From: Phormidesmis priestleyi Ana
GTDB taxonomy: Bacteria; Cyanobacteriota; Cyanobacteriia; Phormidesmidales; Phormidesmidaceae
Direction of reading: 5' to 3'
Length of the DNA stretch: 64,000 nucleotides
Assembly (NCBI GenBank): GCA_001314865.1
Contig: LJZR01000022.1
Span: forward strand, 20,816 to 84,815
Of this stretch, positions 34,959 through 43,604 are shown piece by piece. Position 1 is the first letter of the stretch. Each line of letters begins with the position of its first letter. The notes under the pieces were generated by a model. That model was not told the DNA's origin, did not search any database, and worked only from the letters and a program-made list of their open reading frames with translations. The translations under genes and the position numbers were made by a program.

Positions 34959-36272
34959 TTATAGGCCGCCGACAAACCGACCTGGACTTAGCTGGTTGTT
35001 AGGATCAAATTTTTCTTTAATTGCTTTCATTACATCTAGCGCATTGCCTTCATAGCCCCATACATCTAGCTTTGCTTTAACTGCCTTGGGGGCCTGTAAA
35101 ACGGTTAGGAAGCCCGCATTTTTTTGACAATGCGATCGCACTTTCGCCAATCCCGCTAACAGCTCATTTTCTAGCCGTTCATCGGTCAACCGCTCTGCTA
35201 TCTCTACCTGAATCCAGCCTAGCCCGCTACTGCCATACAAACGCACTTGCGCCCCCGGAAAAACCATATCTGCCAACTCAATTAACCAGGGAATTCCACT
35301 GGGCCTTAAGCCCACCTTACACAGTAGTGTGTCTGCCCTAATGGCCTGTGCCGATTGTCGCCAGTAGGCCTCATCGGCCTCTCCATCTAGCTGCTTGCAG
35401 GCCATGCCATGCGTTGTGGCAATTTTTTTTAGCCGCTCGGTCTGCTCTTCTACCCCTGCCTCAATTCCTTGAAAGCGAGCCACCAAACTCGTTCCTTCGG
35501 CAGCTGTTCGATCCACCACCACGTCCATCGCTACGGGTGTTAGGCCCGATAGTCGCACCTCTGCTGTGGCGGCCTCAATGGCTTGCAAACCAGCCGATAG
35601 AAGCAGCGATCGCGAACAGCGTTGTACCGGGTACAGTCGAAACGTCAGCTCGCTCAAAATCCCTAGGCTGCCGTAGCTGCCTGTCAGCAGCTTCATCAGG
35701 TCATAACCTGCGACATTTTTCACCACACGCCCGCCTGCCCGTGCTAGCTCGCCATCGTAGCGGGCAAACTGCACGCCAATCAACATATCTCGCAGCCCGC
35801 CGTAGCGCTGCCGTAGTGACCCGGTATCGGCAGTGGCAACAACTCCGCCCACACTTGCCAACTGGTCAAAGGCCGGATCAATGGCCAAACTCTGCTGCTG
35901 CTCAGCGAGTACCTGCTGCAAGGCTGTAATCTTGAGCCCAGGCTCTACCGTCACCGTGTAGTCGCCCACTGCGTGCTCTACGATCCGGTTTAGCCGAGCC
36001 GTGCTGATGACAATATCAATGCCATGGGCCAATCCGCCCCATCCCAGCTTGCTGCCCTGACCCATAGGCATTATGCGCCAGCCATGTTGAGCTGCGATCG
36101 CCATTACCTGGCCTAGCTGATCACTCGTATTCGGCAGGGCTACACAGGCTGGAGGGGCTTCAGTAGCGATTGCGCTCATTACTTGCAGCTGCTGGCGAGG
36201 CTCAACCGCATCCCAAAGCTGTATGCCATCACTACCGATTGCATCAGATAACAGCGCTGCTATTTTATTCAT
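34959..36272 (-). CDS. FAD-binding oxidoreductase, glycolate oxidase GlcE-like
   Basis: 437 aa. FAD_binding_4 domain (PCVALPNTSDQLGQVMAIAAQHG; GQGSKLGWGG binds the FAD pyrophosphate; GGVVATADTGSLRQRYGGLRDMLIG). The C-terminal FAD-oxidase domain ends DPNNQLSPGRFVGG. Similarity is to GlcE, one subunit of the glycolate dehydrogenase used in photorespiration; no glcD or glcF is adjacent. It may instead oxidise another 2-hydroxy acid. A 10-bp-arm hairpin separates it from the upstream GST gene. Confidence 0.82.
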   Translation of the reverse strand: MNKIAALLSDAIGSDGIQLWDAVEPRQQLQVMSAIATEAPPACVALPNTSDQLGQVMAIAAQHGWRIMPMGQGSKLGWGGLAHGIDIVISTARLNRIVEHAVGDYTVTVEPGLKITALQQVLAEQQQSLAIDPAFDQLASVGGVVATADTGSLRQRYGGLRDMLIGVQFARYDGELARAGGRVVKNVAGYDLMKLLTGSYGSLGILSELTFRLYPVQRCSRSLLLSAGLQAIEAATAEVRLSGLTPVAMDVVVDRTAAEGTSLVARFQGIEAGVEEQTERLKKIATTHGMACKQLDGEADEAYWRQSAQAIRADTLLCKVGLRPSGIPWLIELADMVFPGAQVRLYGSSGLGWIQVEIAERLTDERLENELLAGLAKVRSHCQKNAGFLTVLQAPKAVKAKLDVWGYEGNALDVMKAIKEKFDPNNQLSPGRFVGGL

Positions 36273-36303
36273 TTCTATGCTCTGTAAACGTAGTCTTTAG
36301 ATT

Positions 36304-36331
36304 GTGCCAGTTCCGGTAACAGAACTGGCAC
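36304..36331. other. Perfect 10-bp inverted repeat between GST and glcE-like genes
   Basis: GTGCCAGTTC (36304-36313), an 8-base loop, GAACTGGCAC (36322-36331), inside the 83-bp gap. There is no T-run on either side, so it may be an attenuator, an RNA-stability hairpin or a protein site. Confidence 0.7.
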
Positions 36332-36355
36332 GAGAACTAGTCACAGCAATGGGGC

Positions 36356-37156
36356 CTAATCAATGCCAATTGCGACTGGCCCAGTCACATTCGCGCCCGC
36401 ACTCGGTTTGTTTCCTCGCATTTTGCGGAAGTTACCGTACAGCTGATCACGCCACAGCCAAAACGACTCAAAGGCGGGATCGTCAACCAGTCCAGGCACG
36501 CCCTTATTGCAGATGCCGACAGGTAAGTCGAGGTAAATTTCTGAGGGAAACTTTAGATACATTGACAGTCCTGCTACGGCGAAGTCGGCCAGCGTCGGCT
36601 GATCGCCACAGAGGTAGGGCTGCGTCTCTAAAATCAAACACAGCGATTCTAAATCCTGGCGCAAAATTTCCATTGCCGACTTCACCGCATCTGCCCCAAA
36701 GCCAACGCCTGTGCCTAACAGGCTCAAAACATCGCTAGGGACAGCACCCACCACATTTTTAACCAGGTCAGGCGTGGAAATCGGGAGTAGCGCCGTCCTA
36801 AAGTTAGGATGCTGATTGAATGCACCAATCATCGCTTTGCGCGCATTCAGGCCAATCGATTCATCGGCCCAAGCTTCCATCATCAAGCACAGCCCTTTCT
36901 CTTTTGGCGTGACGGGGATCACGGGCCGTTCAGGGTATTTGCGTTCTAGGTAGCGGGCGATCGCACTCGAATCAGGCACTACTTCATCGCCATCTTTGAG
37001 CACTGGCACCTGCCGCTGTCCTGACATTCTATAGAGATCTATCTGGCCTAACCCTGGGGTAACTTCAATGGTTTGATAGGGCAATTGCTTGTAATCCAAT
37101 AGCAGCCTTACCTTTTCGCTGTAGTGAGAGGCTTCAAACTGATAAAGCTCTAACAT
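36356..37156 (-). CDS. Glutathione S-transferase family protein
   Basis: 266 aa. N-terminal thioredoxin-fold domain (LYQFEASHYSEKVRLLLDYKQ; RQVPVLKDGDEVVPDSSAIARYLE is the glutathione-binding beta3-alpha3 region with the SNAIL/TRAIL-like DSSAI). The C-terminal helical domain spans about 90-250 (CGDQPTLADFAVAGLSMYLKF). The active-site Ser is probably within ASHYS. Detoxification or thiol metabolism in the cytoplasm; substrate unknown. It precedes the glcE-like gene on the same strand with an 83-bp gap containing a hairpin. Confidence 0.88.
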   Translation of the reverse strand: MLELYQFEASHYSEKVRLLLDYKQLPYQTIEVTPGLGQIDLYRMSGQRQVPVLKDGDEVVPDSSAIARYLERKYPERPVIPVTPKEKGLCLMMEAWADESIGLNARKAMIGAFNQHPNFRTALLPISTPDLVKNVVGAVPSDVLSLLGTGVGFGADAVKSAMEILRQDLESLCLILETQPYLCGDQPTLADFAVAGLSMYLKFPSEIYLDLPVGICNKGVPGLVDDPAFESFWLWRDQLYGNFRKMRGNKPSAGANVTGPVAIGID

Positions 37157-37551
37157 TCAAACGGGTCCTTTTATTTAATAGATGTTCAGAGAGAAAGTCC
37201 GTGTAACAACCATTGCTACACTTCTTTTTTTACAAGGGGTTAGCCCTGGTTTACGGCAGCAATTCAGAAGCAGATTTTTCTTATTTTTAGCCGTAATAGT
37301 ATCTTGACGGCTTTATTTCAAATCCGCATCTATCTATTTGCAAACTATTTCAACGTCAGGTTTTTCGGTATCCTTAATGCAAGCTTAATGAACTTTCGTA
37401 AACGCTTTACGAAAGTAAGTAAATTAAGCGAAGAGGTTTGATACATAATCGGCCAGATAGCGGACAGCCTACTCTCCCTACTGGTGAATAGATGTAAAAA
37501 CTTCTGATTTTCAATCCAGAAAACACACAAAGACTCACGGAATTAGGTTCT
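37157..37551. other. 395-bp intergenic region with a nested palindrome
   Basis: Lies between divergent GST and fasciclin genes. It is AT-rich on the left; the right half contains a striking 47-bp nested inverted repeat at 37383-37429. A 61-codon minus-strand frame that spans the palindrome has no recognisable feature and is not called. Confidence 0.6.
37383..37429. promoter_or_regulatory. 47-bp nested palindrome upstream of the fasciclin gene
   Basis: Outer arms GCTTAAT (37383-37389) and ATTAAGC (37423-37429) flank inner arms ACTTTCGTAAA (37392-37402) and TTTACGAAAGT (37406-37416), which are perfect 11-mers around a CGC centre. Either a dimeric-regulator operator or an RNA hairpin about 120 bp before the start codon. 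Confidence 0.7.
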
Positions 37552-38670
37552 ATGCAAACTAACAACAGCCCCCGATTTATTGGCCATCAAGCCCATCAAC
37601 AGGCCAAAAGCTTAATGATTGGACTTGTCGCCAGCAGTATTGGAGCCTTTGTAGCGCTGCCTAGCGTTGCCATGCCACAACTAGGCACAACTGCCGTTGA
37701 AGCGACTGAAGCTACTACTACTACTACTACTACTGATGCCGCAGACCTAGCACCTGTCGATGCGCCGCTGTCTGTAGACTCTTCGGTAGAAACTCCTTTA
37801 GAGGAAGTGGCTGAGCCCACGGCTGAAACGCTACCCTTAGCTGAAGCCGATGAAATAGATGAAACTACTGCCGTTGAAGCTGAAGCCGATGCTGTAGAAG
37901 CCGATGCCACCGCTGATGTCACTATGGAAGAAGCTGAGGTTGTAGAAACCGAAGCGATGACAGAAGAAGCTGACGTCGTAGAAGCCGATGCCATCGTAGA
38001 AGACGAGACGATTATTGAGTCTGAAGCGATGGAAGCTGCGCCGCTAGTCGAAACCGATGTCATGGAAGACGAGTCGGCGGTTGAAGCGGAAGGTACAGAA
38101 GTTGCCCCTGTTGCTGAAACTGCGCCCCTAGAAGAGGAAGCCGCCGTAGAAGAAGCTGCCGTAGAAGAAGAGGTCATAGAAGGCGACGACGCTGAAGTTT
38201 CAGAAGAGATGAGCACTGAAGAGTTCACAATTACCGAACTCACCAGCAACAGCGACTCTTTTGAAACCTTAGCGGCTGCCCTCGAAGCAGCGGATCTGAG
38301 TGCAGTGCTCAGTGGCGAAGGTCCTTTTACTGTGTTTGCGCCGACTGATGAAGCCTTTGCAGACCTGCCTGAAGGCGCTGTAGAGCAGCTGCTACTGCCT
38401 GAGAATAAGGATCTCCTGGTTCAGGTGCTCACTTACCATGTTGTGCCTGGCATGGTTCTGTCTACCGACTTAGAAACGGGTAATGTAGCGACGGTTGAAG
38501 GCAGCGAAATTGCTGTTGAAGTGGGCGATACTGTGACTGTAGACAATGCAAACGTTATCTTTGCGGATGTGGCTGCTAGTAACGGCGTCATTCATGTGAT
38601 TGATCGGGTTATTTTGCCACCGGCTCCTGATGCGGATGCCGATATCGACAGCAGTGAGTCGATTCAGTAA
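37552..38670 (+). CDS. Secreted acidic protein with C-terminal fasciclin (FAS1) domain
   Basis: 372 aa. Signal-peptide-like stretch [22 protein letters not shown] at residues about 21-43. Residues about 45-220 are extremely acidic and alanine/valine-rich low complexity ([13 protein letters not shown] and similar), encoded by degenerate repeats including an ACT run (threonine tract). Residues about 222-360 form one FAS1 domain: [33 protein letters not shown] and [11 protein letters not shown], ending [13 protein letters not shown]. Probably exported, with a role in adhesion or the cell envelope. The 3' end runs into a 12-bp repeat array that begins at the stop codon. Confidence 0.88.
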   Translation: MQTNNSPRFIGHQAHQQAKSLMIGLVASSIGAFVALPSVAMPQLGTTAVEATEATTTTTTTDAADLAPVDAPLSVDSSVETPLEEVAEPTAETLPLAEADEIDETTAVEAEADAVEADATADVTMEEAEVVETEAMTEEADVVEADAIVEDETIIESEAMEAAPLVETDVMEDESAVEAEGTEVAPVAETAPLEEEAAVEEAAVEEEVIEGDDAEVSEEMSTEEFTITELTSNSDSFETLAAALEAADLSAVLSGEGPFTVFAPTDEAFADLPEGAVEQLLLPENKDLLVQVLTYHVVPGMVLSTDLETGNVATVEGSEIAVEVGDTVTVDNANVIFADVAASNGVIHVIDRVILPPAPDADADIDSSESIQ

Positions 38671-38708
38671 TCGGCTCAGCAGTCGGCTCAGCAGTCGAAC
38701 CAGCAGTC
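38661..38708 (+). repeat. 12-bp tandem repeat, 4 copies, spanning a stop codon
   Basis: gattcagtaatc, ggctcagcagtc (twice), gaaccagcagtc. The TAA stop of the fasciclin gene is the only stop within the array: it is the unit's cag changed to taa in the first copy, so the coding end and the array are continuous. A second, 15-16-bp array (gattgactgttcag-like) follows at 38721-38776. Confidence 0.85.
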
Positions 38709-38876
38709 GATGCACGCTTTGATTGACTGTTTAGCTTGACTGTTCAGATTGACTGTTCAGCTTGACGGTTTAGATTGACTTAACTTTTCTAGGCACCCAT
38801 GTTCAACAGCCATGGGTAGCCGTTTAGATAAAACGCTTGTGTAGTTCCCATCTCTTATTTACGTCTTGTGTTAATT

Positions 38877-38911
38877 CCTCCCTCGGCTCAAGAGCCAGGG
38901 AGGTTTTTTTT
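38877..38911 (+). terminator. Rho-independent terminator
   Basis: Stem CCTCCCT-(c)-GGCT, loop CAAG, AGCC-AGGGAGG, then eight Ts. It follows the fasciclin gene at about 205 bp and sits just before the 3' end of the convergent DUF4230 gene. Confidence 0.9.
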
Positions 38912-38934
38912 GCTAGGTTTTTTTGATTTTTTGA

Positions 38935-39699
38935 CTAATTGCTGGTGTCTGCTACTGAAGTTTTGACGGTTACCTCGTTAAATCCAGTGCTTTTGAGGAG
39001 TTGCGTAACGACTAGCTCAGCTCGACTATTGGCTTGGTCTAAAATATTTTGCTCGCGGGCTGCCTGCTCAATTTTCACGAGCGCTTCTTTTTGGGCCATT
39101 TCTTGCAGTTCGGGGGCTCTGTCGGGCCCTAGGCTTAAAAAGCCTCGACTGTAGTCGTACACGTTGGACCGGGTAACGTCTATTTTGGTATCTAGAATTT
39201 CGGCGGGTGGCAGCGTCAGGGTAATTTGGGTGCCTTCTGCTGAGGTTACGACATCTGTAGGTGTCAGCTTTTCGAGGTTTACGCCTGCGCGTACTTCACC
39301 ATAGGCCACATATAGCAGGTTAGTGGTCCCAATGGTGTAGTCGCCCAGTTTGCGATCGCTCTGCGTAGGCACGACCGCCTCCATGGTAAATACTGCCGTG
39401 GTTAGCTCGCTGACGCTGCGTACTTGCTCGACGACTATTGTGCGGATATCAACCTTTTCTTCGGGAGGCTGAAGCGTTAGCGCGGTTTGCATACCTTCTA
39501 TAAACTGAGCGCCCGAGCGCATGAAGGCAAGCCCCGCTAGGCTTGCGAGCATGACAGCGCCGCCAGTTGTCGCGATCGCCAACAGCTTTAGCAGCTGACC
39601 AATTGAGGATGACTTTCGCTCACGGCTATAGCGCCCTCGTCTGACCGGCACAGGTTGTTGGCGATAGGGATTAGGGAGTCGAGACTTCATGGCGAGCAA
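38935..39699 (-). CDS. DUF4230 domain membrane-anchored protein
   Basis: 254 aa; a second in-frame ATG is three codons later. A basic N-terminus precedes one membrane segment at about residues 36-60 (LLAIATTGGAVMLASLAGLAFM). The remainder, residues about 78-250, is a DUF4230 domain (TIVVEQVRSVSELTTAVFTMEAVV; LLYVAYGEVRAGVNLEKL; ITLTLPPAEILDTKIDVTRSNVYDYSRG). The family is widespread and uncharacterised. Likely periplasm- or lumen-facing. It stands alone, tail-to-tail with the fasciclin gene. Confidence 0.85.
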   Translation of the reverse strand: MLAMKSRLPNPYRQQPVPVRRGRYSRERKSSSIGQLLKLLAIATTGGAVMLASLAGLAFMRSGAQFIEGMQTALTLQPPEEKVDIRTIVVEQVRSVSELTTAVFTMEAVVPTQSDRKLGDYTIGTTNLLYVAYGEVRAGVNLEKLTPTDVVTSAEGTQITLTLPPAEILDTKIDVTRSNVYDYSRGFLSLGPDRAPELQEMAQKEALVKIEQAAREQNILDQANSRAELVVTQLLKSTGFNEVTVKTSVADTSN

Positions 39700-39805
39700 A
39701 TCAGGTTAATGATTGTATTCTACGAGCACTCATCCTACCGAACATACCCGCTAAGGGGAACGTCATGAGCATAGATCTCTAGGTGAATCAAATCTACGGA
39801 TAGAT

Positions 39806-41281
39806 CTACTTGTGACGAATATGTTCGTACACCCCAACATACTGATCGCCCGGTGTTTTCCAGGAGTAGTCGTAAACCATTCCCTGCTTGGCTAGCTGTG
39901 CAAATAGCTGAGGCTCATTGTGATATAAATCGAGTGCTCTACCCAGGGCAGACTCTAGCGCTACGCGATCGTTTTGATAGAACACAAATCCATTGCGGGT
40001 TTCAAGCGGATGGGTTTCATCGTAGTCCCAGTCAAAAATAGTGTTGACCAATCCACCTACTCCCCTGACCACAGGTACGGTGCCGTACTTGAGGCTGATA
40101 ATTTGGGTCAGACCGCAGGGCTCATAGTTACTGGGCACAATAATAATGTCGGCTGCTGCATAAATCATATGCGCTAACTCTTCCTGAAAGCCAATTTCTA
40201 AATGGCAGTCAGGATTGTCATTTAAAAACAGCTTTTCATGCCAAAACCAGTCGTTAATCGAAGACTCTGAGGCCGAGCCGAGCATGACAAACTGCGTTTC
40301 TCTGTCAAGGCAGTAATACAGCGCATGATGAACCTGATGCATGCCTTTTTGTTGGTCTAACCGGCCAATGAATGCCACGAGCGGTTGGTTGCTTTCTCTG
40401 AGCAAAAATCTCTCTCGGAGTGCCTTTTTGTTGATCACTTTATTTTCAAAGTCGTCAATTGAAAAGGTCATTTCGATTTGGTCGTCAACTTCTGGGCTCC
40501 AAATGCCGTAGTCGATACCGTTGAGAATACCGCCAAACTTTGACTGATGAGCGGCTAGCGTGGGCTGTAAGCCACAGCCGACTTCGGTAAATCGTGCTTC
40601 CCAGGCGTGGTGGGGAGACACTGTATTGACATAGTTGGCGTATACAATGCCGCCTTTCATAAAGTTAATGGCCATCGGGTTGCCGTTGTCCATTAGCTGC
40701 TCGGGGGTGAAATAATACTCGGCTCGGTTTAGCCCGGTTGCCTGTAGAACTTCTACGCCCCAGGTGCCCTGATGCTTAAAGTTGTGAATGGTGTAGCATA
40801 CGCGCTGCTTTTCCATGCCGTGATACTGGTACATTTCAAAGAGCATGACGGGAACGAGCCCGGTTTGCCAGTCGTGGCAGTGAATGACGTCTGGCCGTTT
40901 GCCGCTTTTTAACAAAAACTCTAGGGCGGCTTTGCTAAAGAAGGCGAAGCGCATTTGGTCGTCCCAGTCGCCATATACTTTGCCTCGGTTAAAGTAGCGA
41001 TCGCCCGAATGCGGATCGATAAAAAAGCACAGCTGACCATGCACCCAGCCGCACTCTACCGAGCAGTGAATGGCACCGCCAAACCAAGGCACATACAGGT
41101 CGCGGTATGCTTCATGGAGCCCCCAAATATGGTCGTAGCGCATGCAGTCGTATTTGGGCAAAACCAGCTCCACGCAATGCCCGCGTGAGGTCAGCTCGCG
41201 GCTGAGGCCAAAGACCACATCGCCCAAGCCTCCGGCTTTGATCACAGGTGCGCATTCGGAAGCCATTTGCACGACATACAT
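39806..41281 (-). CDS. glgA: Glycogen synthase (GT5)
   Basis: 491 aa. The ADP-glucose-binding motif is in SECAPVIKAGGLGDVVFGLSR (KxGGL, residue about 16), and the C-terminal GT-B signatures are VPSNYEPCGLTQ (E-x7-E region) and VRGVGGLVNTIFD. It elongates alpha-1,4-glucan with ADP-glucose. The sequence is of the longer cyanobacterial type related to plant SSIII/IV. The divergent GH57 gene starts about 300 bp away, which suggests a shared regulatory region for glucan enzymes. Confidence 0.96.
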   Translation of the reverse strand: MYVVQMASECAPVIKAGGLGDVVFGLSRELTSRGHCVELVLPKYDCMRYDHIWGLHEAYRDLYVPWFGGAIHCSVECGWVHGQLCFFIDPHSGDRYFNRGKVYGDWDDQMRFAFFSKAALEFLLKSGKRPDVIHCHDWQTGLVPVMLFEMYQYHGMEKQRVCYTIHNFKHQGTWGVEVLQATGLNRAEYYFTPEQLMDNGNPMAINFMKGGIVYANYVNTVSPHHAWEARFTEVGCGLQPTLAAHQSKFGGILNGIDYGIWSPEVDDQIEMTFSIDDFENKVINKKALRERFLLRESNQPLVAFIGRLDQQKGMHQVHHALYYCLDRETQFVMLGSASESSINDWFWHEKLFLNDNPDCHLEIGFQEELAHMIYAAADIIIVPSNYEPCGLTQIISLKYGTVPVVRGVGGLVNTIFDWDYDETHPLETRNGFVFYQNDRVALESALGRALDLYHNEPQLFAQLAKQGMVYDYSWKTPGDQYVGVYEHIRHK

Positions 41282-41581
41282 ACTCGACAGTCCTCGACGG
41301 TTGCTTATTGAAAGTTTATGTTTATAGGTTTATTCAAGCAGAAATAGGTAAGTGCTTCACAAGAGTGCGAAGTAAATTTTGCGGTTGGCCGCGCCGCCTT
41401 TGAGGGTTGAGTTTTCTAAAATGCCTCTACAGAAAGGATTGAGCGAGTTGCTTAGCCAAAATAAATGCTTGAGCTAGCCGTCAACCTAAACGGTTTTGAT
41501 AAAAGGCTTCACCTTACTTATTGCTGATTTGCTTTTTTCGGCGGTATATAGAAAGGTGGATAACCTTCACAGGTGCTTTTT

Positions 41582-43087
41582 ATGATTGCAACCGCCCCGA
41601 GCAAATCTTCGCTGCCTCAGGATATGGCTAATGATATGCGCAATGGGTTACCCAACCTATGTGGGCAGGAAAGTGCGATCGCTGCCATTACTCACCACAC
41701 TGACCCCATCTTTTTGGTCGATACCCCGCTGCGCCTTGAAAACATTACCGCTGGATTTGCCTGTGCCCTCCATATGCACCAGCCTACGATTCCAGCTGGG
41801 CCTAACGGCACGCCCATCAGCAACCTCCAGCACATGTTTGAAAACCCTAACGAAGGCGACAATCACAACGCCTCTGTGTTTGGCTGGTGCTACCGACGTA
41901 TGGGCGAATGGATACCGCAGCTCGTGAGTCAGGGCGATAATCCGCGTATTATGCTCGACTACTCAGGCAATTTGTTTTGGGCTTTTCGCCAAATGGGTCG
42001 CGAAGATATCATTAACGACCTCAAGCGACTGTGCGAGCCCGAGTATCAGCCCTATGTAGAGTGGATGGGGACAATGTGGAGCCATGCGGTAGTGCCCTCT
42101 ACGCCTATTCCAGACATTAAGCTGCATATTCAGGCGTGGCAGCACCATTTTGCCGCAATGTTTGGAGAGGAGGCGCTGAGGCGAGTGAAGGGCTTTTCGC
42201 CGCCGGAGATGCATTTGCCCAATCATCCGGACACGCTGTATGAGTACATCAAAGCGCTCAAGGAATGCGGCTATCGCTGGCTGCTGGTACAAGAGCATTC
42301 GGTAGAACGCCTAGACGGCAGCAGCTTACACCATGACGACAAGTACATTCCCAATCGCTTGGTGGCGCGTAACTCTCACGGTGAGACGATCAGCATTACG
42401 GCTTTGATTAAAACGCAGGGTAGCGATACAAAGCTGGTGGCGCAGATGCAGCCTTACCACGAAGCAAAAAGTCGGGGTCGTCAGCAAATTGGCGAAGTAT
42501 CGGTGCCCTGCTGTGTGTCACAAATTGCCGATGGTGAAAACGGCGGTGTGATGATGAATGAGTATGGCCGCGACTTTGTGCCTTTTTGGCAGGGCATTCG
42601 AGACAATGGCCTTGGCACAGAGGGCGTGGTTGGGCTCAATGGCACAGAATATATTGAGCTTATTGAGGCCGCTGGCGTGAATCCGGATAACTATCCCATT
42701 TGCCAGGCGATTAGCCAGCACAAGATTTGGCAGCGGGTGAGCCCAGATACGGCCACACCAGAGGCGGTGGAGGCTGCCATTAAAGAACTTTCTGAAACCG
42801 ATCATCAGTTCCATATGGATGGGGCTTCTTGGACGGATGATTTGAGCTGGGTGAAGGGCTATGAAAATGTGTTGGAGCCGATGAATCAGCTTAGCGCCAA
42901 GTTTCATGCCAAGTACGACCCGCTGGTGCAGGCAGATGCGAGCGTGACGCAACGAGCAGATTATCAGGAGGCGTTGCTGTATTTGTTGTTGGTAGAAACA
43001 AGCTGTTTTCGCTACTGGGGCCAAGGCACCTGGACAGACTATGCCCAAGAACTATATCGCCGAGGGGAGGCGCTGCTCGCTAGCTGA
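41582..43087 (+). CDS. Glycoside hydrolase family 57 protein
   Basis: 501 aa from the ATG at 41582, which has AGGTG about 6 bases upstream; a GTG three codons earlier is the alternative. GH57 hallmarks: an N-terminal catalytic-barrel start CALHMHQPTIPAG, LDYSGNLFWAF, and FSPPEMHLPNHPDTLYEYIK, where Glu in SPPEM probably serves as the nucleophile region. Members act on alpha-glucans (amylopullulanase, branching or 4-alpha-glucanotransferase types), but this cyanobacterial subgroup has no settled activity. Placement head-to-head with glgA supports a role in glycogen structure or turnover. Confidence 0.85.
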   Translation: MIATAPSKSSLPQDMANDMRNGLPNLCGQESAIAAITHHTDPIFLVDTPLRLENITAGFACALHMHQPTIPAGPNGTPISNLQHMFENPNEGDNHNASVFGWCYRRMGEWIPQLVSQGDNPRIMLDYSGNLFWAFRQMGREDIINDLKRLCEPEYQPYVEWMGTMWSHAVVPSTPIPDIKLHIQAWQHHFAAMFGEEALRRVKGFSPPEMHLPNHPDTLYEYIKALKECGYRWLLVQEHSVERLDGSSLHHDDKYIPNRLVARNSHGETISITALIKTQGSDTKLVAQMQPYHEAKSRGRQQIGEVSVPCCVSQIADGENGGVMMNEYGRDFVPFWQGIRDNGLGTEGVVGLNGTEYIELIEAAGVNPDNYPICQAISQHKIWQRVSPDTATPEAVEAAIKELSETDHQFHMDGASWTDDLSWVKGYENVLEPMNQLSAKFHAKYDPLVQADASVTQRADYQEALLYLLLVETSCFRYWGQGTWTDYAQELYRRGEALLAS

Positions 43088-43105
43088 GTTCGATTGAAAT
43101 CGGGT

Positions 43106-43600
43106 TTAATTAAACATTTTCGGCTTCAAAAAGCTCACAAGTTCACCTGAGTTGGCCTTTAGCGATTGCCATGTGCTGCCGCTAAAGGCTAGCTGCGCAT
43201 ATCCACAGGTTGGCAAATTTTCAATGGGCTGGTCGCCTAGCTGATTGATTAGGTCAGTGAGCGCATTGTTATGGCCTACGATGACGACCTCCGATAAATC
43301 GTCGTTTAACCGGTGGCACCAGCGCAGCAAGGCTTGGGCTTCAAATGTGTATAGATCGGGGTCTACCTGCCAGGTAATGTTTTGCGGGCTCAAGGCTTGA
43401 TTGATTTGCTCAATGGTTGATTGGGCTCGCAGTGCTGGGCTACAAAACACCGCCTCAAACCGACAGCCAGCTTTCACTATTTGTGGGGCCATGATTTTGC
43501 AAGCGGCTAATCCGCGCTGATTGAGTGGGCGATCAATATCTGCGATCGCACTATCGGCCCAACTGGATTTGGCATGGCGAATGAGGTGTAGTTTTTTCAT
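43106..43600 (-). CDS. sixA: SixA-type histidine phosphatase family protein
   Basis: 164 aa from the ATG at 43600 (MKKLHLIRHAKSSW); a GTG four codons upstream overlaps the larE end. The RHG-like motif LIRHAKSSWAD at the N-terminus and the second catalytic His in VVIVGHNNALTDLI (about residue 120) identify the branch-1 histidine phosphatase fold of SixA. SixA removes phosphate from phosphohistidine proteins; many family members act on small molecules instead. Closely follows larE on the same strand, so co-transcription is likely. Confidence 0.85.
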   Translation of the reverse strand: MKKLHLIRHAKSSWADSAIADIDRPLNQRGLAACKIMAPQIVKAGCRFEAVFCSPALRAQSTIEQINQALSPQNITWQVDPDLYTFEAQALLRWCHRLNDDLSEVVIVGHNNALTDLINQLGDQPIENLPTCGYAQLAFSGSTWQSLKANSGELVSFLKPKMFN

Positions 43601-43604
43601 GGGT

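Noticed and set aside
37596..38249. 217-codon minus-strand frame rich in Ser
   Set aside because: It is the antisense of the acidic repeat tract of the fasciclin gene; the open frame follows from the biased composition.
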